Source: Curtobacterium poinsettiae (GTDB taxonomy: Bacteria > Actinomycetota > Actinomycetes > Actinomycetales > Microbacteriaceae). From it: 64,000 bases of DNA. Shown here piece after piece: positions 1 to 7,343 of this stretch; position 1 is the stretch's first letter, and every line of letters starts with the position of its first letter. Both the position numbers and the translations under genes were made by a program. The notes beneath the pieces are model-generated. The model was not told the DNA's origin. It saw only the letters and a list, made by a program, of their open reading frames with translations, and searched no databases. The stretch lies in assembly GCF_025677645.1 (NCBI RefSeq), contig NZ_CP106879.1, positions 2,666,001-2,730,000 of the forward strand. The letters are read 5' to 3'.

Positions 1-3000
1 CGCAGCTCGAACTCGCCCGCGGCGGCGACGCACCCGCACCACGGACCCTGTTCGACGTCCTGGCGGCGACCGCGGCGACCCACCCGGACGCGACCGCCCT
101 CGAGGACCCTGCCGGCAGCGTCGACTACGCCGCCCTGCTCGACCTCGTGCGCGCGCAGGCCGACGACCTCGCCCGCCGCGGCGTCCGACGGGGAGACCGG
201 GTCGGGGTGCGGATCCCCTCCGGCGGACGTGACCTGTACCTGTCGATCCTCGCCGTGCTCGCCGCCGGAGCGGCGTACGTGCCGGTCGACGCCGACGACC
301 CCGAGGAGCGCGCCACCCTGGTGTTCGGCGAGGCCGGTGTCGTCGGGGTGATCGGCGCGGGCGGCGTCCTGCGAGACCGTGCCGGCGCCGAGCTGCCGGT
401 GACGGACCCTGCGGCGAGCGCCGAACTCCCCCGCGAGACCGATGACGCGTGGATCATCTTCACGTCCGGGTCGACCGGGGTGCCGAAGGGCGTGGCGGTC
501 ACTCACCGCAGTGCAGCGGCGTTCGTGGACGCCGAGGCGCGGATGTTCCTGCAGGCGGCGCCGATCGGTCCGGGCGACCGGGTGCTGGCGGGGTTGAGCG
601 TGGCGTTCGACGCGTCGTGCGAGGAGATGTGGCTGGCGTGGGGGCACGGCGCGGCGCTGGTGCCGGCGCCCCGGTCGCTCGTGCGGACGGGCGTGGACCT
701 GGGGCCGTGGCTCATCGCGCACACGATCACGGTGGTGTCGACGGTGCCGACGCTCGCGGCCCTGTGGCCGGACGACGCGCTCGAGCAGGTGCGGCTCGTC
801 ATCTTCGGTGGTGAGGCGTGCCCGCCGGAGCTGGCGGCGCGCATCGCCTCGCGCGATCGGGAGCTCTGGAACACGTACGGTCCGACCGAGGCCACCGTCG
901 TCGCGTGCGGCGCGCTGATGGACGGCGGGTCACCGGTGCGGATCGGGCTGCCGCTGGACGGGTGGGACCTGGCCGTCGTCGATGCGTCGGGGGCCCGTGT
1001 CGCGCCCGGGGACGTCGGTGAGCTGGTGATCGGTGGTGTCGGGCTGGGGCGGTACCTGGACCCGGCGAAGGACGCCGAGAAGTACGCGCCGTTCCCCGAG
1101 CTCGGGTGGGAGCGGGCGTACCGGAGCGGCGACCTGGTGCGGTACGACCCGGAGGGGCTGGTGTTCCAGGGCCGTGCGGACGACCAGGTCAAGCTCGGTG
1201 GTCGTCGGATCGAGCTGGGCGAGATCGAGGCGGCGCTGCGGGCGCTGGACGACGTCGCGGGCGGTGCCGCGGTGGTGCAGCGGACCCCGGCGGGCAACCA
1301 GGTGCTGGTCGGCTACGTCGCCCCGGTGGCGGGGGCGACGGTGGACGTGACTGCCGCGAACGCGCGGTTGCGTGAGGAGCTGCCGGCGGCGCTGGTGCCG
1401 TTGATCGCGGTGGTGGAGTCGCTGCCGACGCGCACCTCGGGCAAGGTCGACCGGGCAGCGCTGCCCTGGCCGCTGCCTGGAGCGTCCGAGGCGGCGATGC
1501 TGCCGGACACGGTCGCGTGGATCGCCGAGCGGTGGTCGGCGATCCTCGGGGTGCCGGTGGCGAGTGTCGACGACGACTTCTTCGCGCACGGCGGCGGGTC
1601 GTTGACGGCGGCGCAGCTGGTGTCTGCGATCCGGGAGCGGTTCCCGTCGACGACGGTGGCGGACGTGTACGACCATCCGCGGATCGGTGCGCTGGCGGCG
1701 GCGCTCGACGAGTCGGGTCCGGTGGCGGCGTCCTCGCGGGACGTCGCTCCGGTGCCTCCGGCGACCGGGCTGCTCATGACGGTGCTCGGGTTGCCGGTGC
1801 AGGTGCTCCGGGGGCTGCGTGTCCTGACGTGGACGGCCGTGGTGGCTGTGGTGCTGCACGCGACGACGCTGCCGTTCCTGCCGGTGCTGCCCTGGCCGGT
1901 GCTCGTGCTCGCGGTGCTGGTGTTCGTGACGCCGATCGGCAAGATGGCGCTGACGGTGGTGCTGGCGCGGCTGCTGCTCGCCGGGGTCCGGCCGGGGTCG
2001 TACCCCCGTGGCGGTCCGGTGCACCTGCGGGTGTGGCTGGCCGAGCGCATCGCCGAGGCCGTCGACGGCCCCTCGACGGCGGGCGCCCCCTGGATCAGCT
2101 ACTACGCCCGGGCACTCGGTGCGCGGATCGGCAGGGACGTCGACCTGCACACGCTGCCACCCGTGACCGGGATGCTCACGATCGGCAAGCGTGCGTCGAT
2201 CGAGCCCGAGGTCGACCTGGCCGGGCACTGGCTCGACGGCGACGTGTTCCACCTGGGGCACGTCCGCATCGACGAGGACGCCGTGGTGCGCAGCCGGACG
2301 ACGCTGCTGCCCGGGGCGCACGTCGGTGCGGGTGCCGAGATCACCGCGGGTTCCGCCGTCGGCGGCCCGGTGCCCGCGGGCGAACGCTGGGCAGGGGCGC
2401 CTGCGGAGCGCACCGGGTCGGCTCGCGACGACCGGGAGGCCCGCCCCGCGACCCGTCGACGCTGGCTGCTCGCGTACGGGGCCGGGTCCCTGGCCGTGGC
2501 CGGGTTGCCGGTGGTCGGTGTCGCGGTCGGACTGCTGGTCGCCCTCGCCCTGGTCGGGCGGGCGTCGACCCTCGGGGACGCGGTGCTCCGCGCGCTGCTG
2601 ACGGTCCCCCTGGCGACGGTCGTCGCCGGGGCGGTGTACGCGCTGCTGGTGGTGGTCGCGGTGCGGCTGCTCGGCATCGGCCTGCACGAGGGGCGGCACC
2701 CGGTGCGCTCCCGGATCGGCTGGCAGGTGTGGTCGACCGAGCGGGTGCTCGATGCGGCGCGCACCCTGCTGTTCCCGCTGTACGCCTCGCTCGTGACGCC
2801 GGTGTGGCTGCGGCTGCTCGGCGCCCGGGTCGGTCGGGACACCGAGATCTCGACGGTGCTGCTCATCCCCGCGTTGACGCAGATCGCTTCGGGGGCGTTC
2901 CTGGCCGACGACACGATGGTGGCGACGTACGAGCTCGGCGGCGGTCGGGTGCGGATCGGTCGCTCGAAGGTCGGCCGTCGGGCGTTCCTCGGCAACAGCG

Positions 3001-3875
3001 GGATGACGGGAGCCGGACGCTCGGTGCCGCGCGAGGCCCTGGTGGCGGTGCTGTCCGCGGTGCCGAAGAAGGCCAAGCGCGGCTCGTCGTGGCTCGGGTC
3101 GCCCCCGGTGCGGCTGCGGCGTGCGGCGACGGAGTTCGACGAGGCGCGCACGTTCCGTCCGTCCAGGCGGCTGAAGGTCGCCCGCGGCTGCTGGGAGCTG
3201 CTGCGCCTGGTCGCCCCGATGGTCTCCGCCGCAATCGCGCTCGGCGTCGCCGGAGCCCTGCTGGCGCTGTGGTCGGCCCTCGGGATCGGGTGGACGGTAC
3301 TGCTCGCCGGGCCGGTGCTCATCGCCGCCGGTGCGGTCGCCGCCGTGGTGTCGACGATCGCGAAGTGGGCGTTCGTCGGCCGGATCACGGCCCGGGAGCA
3401 TCCGCTGTGGTCGTCGTTCGTGTGGCGCAACGAGGTGCAGGACACGTTCGTCGAGACCGTCGCGCGCCCCTGGTTCGCCGAGCAGGCCACCGGCACCCCC
3501 GCGCTGGCCGTCTGGCTGCGGAGCCTCGGTGCGACGATCGGCCGCGGCACCTGGCTCGAGACGTACTGGCTGCCCGAGGCCGACCTCGTCACCATCGGCT
3601 CCGGGGCGTCGGTGGCGCGCGGCACGGTCGTGCAGACGCACCTGTTCCACGACCGCGTGATGCAGCTCGACACCGTCCGACTCGACGCGGGTGCGACGCT
3701 CGGGCCGCACAGTGTGGTCCTGCCGGCGGCCGGCATCGGTGCGGGGGCGACCGTCGGGCCGTCCTCGCTCGTCATGCGCGGTGAGCAGGTACCGACGGGC
3801 TCCCGCTGGTCCGGCAACCCGATCGCTCCGTGGACATCGGCAGCCCCCTCGGTGACCGCCCCACCGGCGCCATGA
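1..3875 (+). CDS. Pls/PosA-type poly-amino-acid synthetase, 5'-truncated by window edge
   Basis: Membrane-bound single-module NRPS-like enzyme of the family that polymerises one amino acid into a short homopolymer (epsilon-poly-L-lysine synthetase is the model). The frame is open from base 3, so only the extreme N-terminus is missing; 1,290 residues are visible. Adenylation domain about 15-490: FTSGSTGVPKG near 153, FDAS at 202-205 with the Asp that holds the alpha-amino group, YGPTE at 292. Carrier domain with the phosphopantetheine serine in GGGS near 533. Three pairs of membrane helices (about 595-660, 820-895, 1065-1130) are each followed by a soluble hexapeptide-repeat, condensation-like domain; there is no thioesterase. 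This is the classic Pls layout. The pocket residues, aligned by eye, read D-A-E-S-I-G-T-V-V-K, close to lysine codes as I recall them. The stop overlaps the next start by four bases (ATGA), so the peptidase gene is probably co-translated. Confidence 0.9.
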   Translation, partial: QLELARGGDAPAPRTLFDVLAATAATHPDATALEDPAGSVDYAALLDLVRAQADDLARRGVRRGDRVGVRIPSGGRDLYLSILAVLAAGAAYVPVDADDPEERATLVFGEAGVVGVIGAGGVLRDRAGAELPVTDPAASAELPRETDDAWIIFTSGSTGVPKGVAVTHRSAAAFVDAEARMFLQAAPIGPGDRVLAGLSVAFDASCEEMWLAWGHGAALVPAPRSLVRTGVDLGPWLIAHTITVVSTVPTLAALWPDDALEQVRLVIFGGEACPPELAARIASRDRELWNTYGPTEATVVACGALMDGGSPVRIGLPLDGWDLAVVDASGARVAPGDVGELVIGGVGLGRYLDPAKDAEKYAPFPELGWERAYRSGDLVRYDPEGLVFQGRADDQVKLGGRRIELGEIEAALRALDDVAGGAAVVQRTPAGNQVLVGYVAPVAGATVDVTAANARLREELPAALVPLIAVVESLPTRTSGKVDRAALPWPLPGASEAAMLPDTVAWIAERWSAILGVPVASVDDDFFAHGGGSLTAAQLVSAIRERFPSTTVADVYDHPRIGALAAALDESGPVAASSRDVAPVPPATGLLMTVLGLPVQVLRGLRVLTWTAVVAVVLHATTLPFLPVLPWPVLVLAVLVFVTPIGKMALTVVLARLLLAGVRPGSYPRGGPVHLRVWLAERIAEAVDGPSTAGAPWISYYARALGARIGRDVDLHTLPPVTGMLTIGKRASIEPEVDLAGHWLDGDVFHLGHVRIDEDAVVRSRTTLLPGAHVGAGAEITAGSAVGGPVPAGERWAGAPAERTGSARDDREARPATRRRWLLAYGAGSLAVAGLPVVGVAVGLLVALALVGRASTLGDAVLRALLTVPLATVVAGAVYALLVVVAVRLLGIGLHEGRHPVRSRIGWQVWSTERVLDAARTLLFPLYASLVTPVWLRLLGARVGRDTEISTVLLIPALTQIASGAFLADDTMVATYELGGGRVRIGRSKVGRRAFLGNSGMTGAGRSVPREALVAVLSAVPKKAKRGSSWLGSPPVRLRRAATEFDEARTFRPSRRLKVARGCWELLRLVAPMVSAAIALGVAGALLALWSALGIGWTVLLAGPVLIAAGAVAAVVSTIAKWAFVGRITAREHPLWSSFVWRNEVQDTFVETVARPWFAEQATGTPALAVWLRSLGATIGRGTWLETYWLPEADLVTIGSGASVARGTVVQTHLFHDRVMQLDTVRLDAGATLGPHSVVLPAAGIGAGATVGPSSLVMRGEQVPTGSRWSGNPIAPWTSAAPSVTAPPAP

Positions 3876-5290
3876 GGTTGACTGTCCCCGTGCCCTCCGA
3901 TCCCGCCGCAGACCCGTACACCCCGCACAGCGGCGACCGACGGTGGAGCGCCGAGCACTACGAGCTCCGTCTCGACTACCGCGTCGCCACGAACCGGCTG
4001 GACGGCACCGCCACGATCACCGCGCGCGCCCTCGAGCCGCTCGACAAGGTCGTGATCGACCTGCACGGGCTCACGGTCGACCGGGTCGACGTCGACGGAC
4101 GTCGGGCCAAGAAGGTCTCGACCGCGACGCACAAGGTGACGGTCACCCCGGCCGACCCCATCGCCGCCGACACCGTGTTCAGCGTGCACCTGCGGTACCG
4201 CGGCACCCCGCACCCCGTCCGGAGCGCATGGGGGCAGGTCGGCTGGGAAGAACTGTCCGACGGCGTCATCGTCGCCGCGCAGCCCACGGGGGCGCCGTCG
4301 TGGTTCCCGTGCAACGACCGCCCCGACGACAAGGCCACGTACCGGATCGAGATCGCGGCCGAGGCGGCGTACGACGTCCTGGCGAACGGGGAGCTGCTCG
4401 CCAAGGAGCGCGACCGTGTCGGCACCCGCTGGACCTACGCCACCACCGAGCCGATGGCGACCTACCTGGCGACCGTGCAGATCGGGCGGTACCGCACCAC
4501 GAAGCTGCGCACGAGCGGGGTGCCCGTCACGCTGCACCACCCCGCCGACCTCGCCGCCGCCGCGAAGACCGACTTCGGACAGGTGCCGCAGATGCTCACG
4601 CTGTTCGGTGACCGGTTCGGCCCGTACCCGTTCGCGGCGTACGGCGTCGTGGTGACCGACGACGACCTGGAGATCCCACTCGAGGCCCACGGCCTGGCGG
4701 TGTTCGGCCGGAACCACGTCGACGGCGAGCACGGCACCGACCGCCTCATCGCCCACGAGCTCGCCCACCAGTGGTTCGGCAACTCCGTCACGGTCACCCG
4801 GTGGCAGGACATCTGGCTGCACGAGGGGTTCGCCTGCTACGCCGAGTGGCTGTGGTCCGAGGATCGCGGCGACGACACCGCGGACCAGCTGGCCGAGCGG
4901 TACCGGCAGGGACTGCTCGAGCAGCCGGAGGACCTGGTGGTCGGTGACCCGGGCGCGGAGGACATGTTCGACGACCGCGTCTACAAGCGCGGCGCCCTCG
5001 CCCTGCACGCCGTCCGCCGCACGATCGGCGACGGCGCCTTCTTCACCGGGCTGCGGAGCATCACCGAGCGGCACCGGCACGGATCCGTCACCGTGCCCGA
5101 CGTGCTCGATGCGTTCGCGGACGCGGCCGGCAGTTCCGTCGCGGACGTCCGTGCGGTGGCCGGGCCCTGGATCGACGAGGCGTCCGTGCCGGCGCTGCCC
5201 GCTGGCGAGCAGGCTCCGCCGCGTCGGCTGGCAGGCTCCGCCGCCGCGTCGGCTAGCCGGCCAGCTCGCCGTCGGCCGGGTCACAGCTGA
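3872..5290 (+). CDS. M1-family zinc aminopeptidase, compact form
   Basis: Gluzincin that removes N-terminal residues from peptides. The zinc motif HELAH begins at residue 295 and the third ligand Glu follows exactly 18 residues later (WLHEGF), the M1 signature; the family tyrosine lies in VYKRGAL. The usual GAMEN exopeptidase motif is replaced by a diverged LEAHGL stretch. At about 472 residues it carries the beta-sandwich and catalytic domains but not the long C-terminal helical domain of PepN. No signal peptide is visible, so it should be cytoplasmic. The ATG at 3872 overlaps the stop of the Pls gene; an upstream in-frame GTG at 3830 is possible but less likely. The neighbour suggests a role on the Pls product (inference). 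The last codons contain a tandem duplication and overlap the end of the opposing regulator gene by 38 bases. Confidence 0.88.
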   Translation: MRLTVPVPSDPAADPYTPHSGDRRWSAEHYELRLDYRVATNRLDGTATITARALEPLDKVVIDLHGLTVDRVDVDGRRAKKVSTATHKVTVTPADPIAADTVFSVHLRYRGTPHPVRSAWGQVGWEELSDGVIVAAQPTGAPSWFPCNDRPDDKATYRIEIAAEAAYDVLANGELLAKERDRVGTRWTYATTEPMATYLATVQIGRYRTTKLRTSGVPVTLHHPADLAAAAKTDFGQVPQMLTLFGDRFGPYPFAAYGVVVTDDDLEIPLEAHGLAVFGRNHVDGEHGTDRLIAHELAHQWFGNSVTVTRWQDIWLHEGFACYAEWLWSEDRGDDTADQLAERYRQGLLEQPEDLVVGDPGAEDMFDDRVYKRGALALHAVRRTIGDGAFFTGLRSITERHRHGSVTVPDVLDAFADAAGSSVADVRAVAGPWIDEASVPALPAGEQAPPRRLAGSAAASASRPARRRPGHS

Positions 5291-5522
5291 CCTCGGACCA
5301 CACCGCGTCGAGCGACAGCCCGACCTCGCCGGCGACCGACGCGATGGTCGAGAACGCCGGCGTCGCGATGCGGCCGGTCTCGATCTTCCGGAGCGTCTCC
5401 GGCGAGATCCCCGCGGCCAGGGCGGTGTCCACGATCGATCGCGGACCACGGGCACGACGGAGCAGCGCTCCGAGGCGACGACCGCGCGCGACCTCGTCGG
5501 GGCGGAGTGGGAGACGGACCAT
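5253..5522 (-). CDS. XRE-family helix-turn-helix regulator
   Basis: Small DNA-binding protein of 89 residues from the ATG at 5522 (91 from the GTG at 5528). A lambda-Cro/C1-type HTH covers most of the chain: ALAAGISPETLRKIETGR is the turn and recognition helix, followed by a third-helix motif ending near SLDAVW. It is transcribed away from the methionine aminopeptidase gene. A TACTAT hexamer (5534-5529 on this strand) puts the predicted start of transcription on the A of the ATG at 5522, so the mRNA would be leaderless. A perfect palindrome between the two genes is a likely operator for autoregulation and control of map. The 3' end overlaps the aminopeptidase gene tail to tail. Confidence 0.85.
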   Translation of the reverse strand: MVRLPLRPDEVARGRRLGALLRRARGPRSIVDTALAAGISPETLRKIETGRIATPAFSTIASVAGEVGLSLDAVWSEVSCDPADGELAG

Positions 5523-5528
5523 GCCCAC

Positions 5529-5547
5529 ATAGTAATACCGGTATGAT
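5529..5547. promoter_or_regulatory. Divergent promoter with shared palindromic operator
   Basis: The perfect palindrome ATACCGGTAT occupies 5535-5544. It touches the minus-strand -10 hexamer TACTAT (5534-5529) and overlaps the plus-strand -10 hexamer TATGAT (5542-5547). The predicted transcription starts fall on the regulator ATG at 5522 and one base before the map GTG at 5555. A dimeric XRE protein bound here could block both promoters. Seen: palindrome and hexamers. Inferred: promoter function. Confidence 0.6.
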
Positions 5548-5554
5548 CATCCGC

Positions 5555-6322
5555 GTGATCGAGATCCTGACCCCCGCCGAGGTCGACAAGGGCCGCGCCA
5601 CCGGAGCCCTCGTCGGCACGATCCTGCAGACCCTGCGCGAACGCACCCGCGTCGGCACGAACCTGCTCGAGATCGACCGGTGGGCGAAGCAGATGATCGA
5701 GGCCGCTGGCGCCGACTCCTGCTACGTCGACTACGCACCCTCGTTCGGCCGCGGTCCGTTCGGCCACCACATCTGCACGGCCGTGAACGACGCCGTCCTG
5801 CACGGGCTGCCGCACGACCAGGCGCTGCAGGACGGCGACCTGCTGACCCTCGACCTCGCGGTGTCCCTGGACGGCATCGCCGCCGACGCCGCGATCAGCT
5901 TCGTCGTCGGCACCGCACGCCCCGAGGACCTCGCACTCATCGACGCCACCGAACGCGCGCTGGCCGCGGGCATCGCCGCCGCCGGACCGGGCGCCCGCAT
6001 CGGTGACCTGTCCCACGCGATCGGCACCGTGCTCGAAGCCGCGGGCTACCCGGTGAACGTCGAGTTCGGCGGACACGGCATCGGCTCGACCATGCACCAG
6101 GACCCGCACGTGTCGAACACCGGGCGCGCCGGTCGCGGCTACACGCTCCGGCCCGGGCTCCTGCTCGCGCTCGAACCGTGGGTGATGGCGGACACCGACG
6201 TCCTGGTCACCGACGCCGACGGCTGGACCCTGCGGAGCGCCACCGGAGCGCGGACCGCCCACACCGAGCACACGATCGCGATCACCGATGACGGCGCCGA
6301 GGTGCTCACGCTCCCCCGCTGA
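5555..6322 (+). CDS. map: Type I methionine aminopeptidase
   Basis: Removes the initiator methionine from new proteins (M24A pita-bread fold, two metal ions). Five metal ligands are recognisable: the Asp in LTLDLAVS, the Asp in AADAAISF, the His in GGHGIGSTMH, the Glu in ALEPW and the Glu in HTEHTI; the substrate-contact histidine lies in GPFGHHIC. At about 255 residues it is a normal length. I prefer the GTG at 5555, giving MIEILTPAEV as in relatives, to the in-frame ATG at 5543, which lies inside the palindrome and -10 hexamer. The mRNA is probably leaderless. The regulator gene upstream is divergent. The 3' end overlaps the transferase pseudogene by 17 bases. Confidence 0.92.
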   Translation: MIEILTPAEVDKGRATGALVGTILQTLRERTRVGTNLLEIDRWAKQMIEAAGADSCYVDYAPSFGRGPFGHHICTAVNDAVLHGLPHDQALQDGDLLTLDLAVSLDGIAADAAISFVVGTARPEDLALIDATERALAAGIAAAGPGARIGDLSHAIGTVLEAAGYPVNVEFGGHGIGSTMHQDPHVSNTGRAGRGYTLRPGLLLALEPWVMADTDVLVTDADGWTLRSATGARTAHTEHTIAITDDGAEVLTLPR

Positions 6323-6858
6323 CCGTCCCGACGACCTCGACTGGCAGGCCACCCGCCGCGACGACGAGCACCACGTCCGGCGCGGCGTACAGCACGGTGA
6401 GCGGTCGTTCGACGCCTTCGAACCGGGCCGTGCCGGCGGCCACGTCGACCTCCACCGCGATCGGGTCGACGCGCAGCCCGCGTCCGTCGCGTTTCAGCAC
6501 GGCCTCCTTCGCCGCCCACGCTGCGGCGAGGAGCGCCGGATCCCCGTCGGCTCGACGGAGTTCGTCCGGAGTGAAGACGTCGAGCGGCGCAGCGGCGACC
6601 CGCGACACCCGCTCGACGTCGACGCCGAGCGCCGACGGACCGACCGCGAGGGCGACGACCCCCGGCGCGCGACAGGCTCACGCCGACCGGGACGCCCGCG
6701 GCGGTCGCCCACGGACGACCGTGGTCGGTCCCCGCACAGTGCGGGCAGACGCGACCCGCGCGCACCGCGAGCGGGTCGACGCCGGTCGCCGACGCGACGG
6801 CAGCGAGCAGCGCCTCCCGGTCGTCCGCGCGGTCAGCAGCCGACGTCCGGAGCGTCAC
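6306..6858 (-). pseudogene. 4'-phosphopantetheinyl transferase with a frameshift
   Basis: Sfp-type enzyme that activates carrier proteins by adding phosphopantetheine. The N-terminal part (GTG at 6858; cysteine pair CPHC, then PVGVSLSRAG) reads in one frame. The remainder, with the magnesium motif GVDVERV and the signature WAAKEAVLK, reads in another. The switch falls at a run of five C (5 G on the coding strand) at 6659-6663: with four G the protein reads continuously for about 183 residues. The total span is one base longer than a multiple of three, as one inserted base predicts. Either a real pseudogene, a phase-variable tract or a sequencing error. The gene lies 2.4 kb downstream of the Pls gene, whose carrier domain needs such an enzyme. 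Confidence 0.8.
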
Positions 6859-6930
6859 CGTGACGGTCTGGAGGCACGACCCGGCGACCGGGGCAGCGCC
6901 CGTCGGTCGTGTGGTCGCGCCCAGGGCGGA

Positions 6931-7134
6931 TCAGGCGTGCGTCAGCGCGATGAGCGCGACGTTCATGGTGCTGTACAGGCCTTCGGAGCGGGTCGCCTGG
7001 CGAACTCGTCCGCGCAGGACCTCGTAGCGGCCGTCGTGCTCGCGCACGAAACCGATCACGCCCGTCGCCGGAGTCGACACCCGGTGGTAGCCGTCCTCGA
7101 GCGGGACGACCTCGGTGCTCGTGGTGCGTTCCAT
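6931..7134 (-). CDS. Small conserved-looking protein of unknown function
   Basis: Codes for 67 residues. The start is well supported: a strong Shine-Dalgarno stretch (GGAAGGGGAAG) sits a few bases before the ATG at 7134. No signal peptide or membrane helix. The chain has a beta-rich look, with repeated short hydrophobic strands (GVIGFVREHDGRYEVLRG) and an ending of hydrophobic residues (VALIALTHA). I do not recognise a family. The gene is transcribed divergently from the TPM-domain gene across a 209-base gap. It follows the transferase pseudogene with no obvious link. Confidence 0.7.
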   Translation of the reverse strand: MERTTSTEVVPLEDGYHRVSTPATGVIGFVREHDGRYEVLRGRVRQATRSEGLYSTMNVALIALTHA

Positions 7135-7343
7135 CGTTCTTCCCCTTCCGTTCATCCTCGAACAGTGGCGCCAGCATACCCCGGTCCGGGGGACAAGACG
7201 TCCACAGGAAGCACGGTCCGGAGCGTTCCCCCAGAGTCTGTCCGTGCCCCTGCGTGGCCTGGATAGACTCCGGGCGACAGCGCACTCGTGGCGCGGTCCG
7301 GGGCGGTGCCACGGGGTACCGACCGGCGACGGACGGAGGACGG

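Noticed and set aside
930..3710. A 926-codon open frame on the minus strand opposite the Pls gene
   Set aside because: High-GC DNA leaves few stops in opposite frames. The translation is Arg/Pro/His-rich without motifs, while the plus strand codes for a clear multidomain enzyme.
2102..6352. A 1,416-codon minus-strand frame
   Set aside because: It crosses three recognisable genes and has low-complexity composition; only the unrelated real genes on either strand have conserved motifs.
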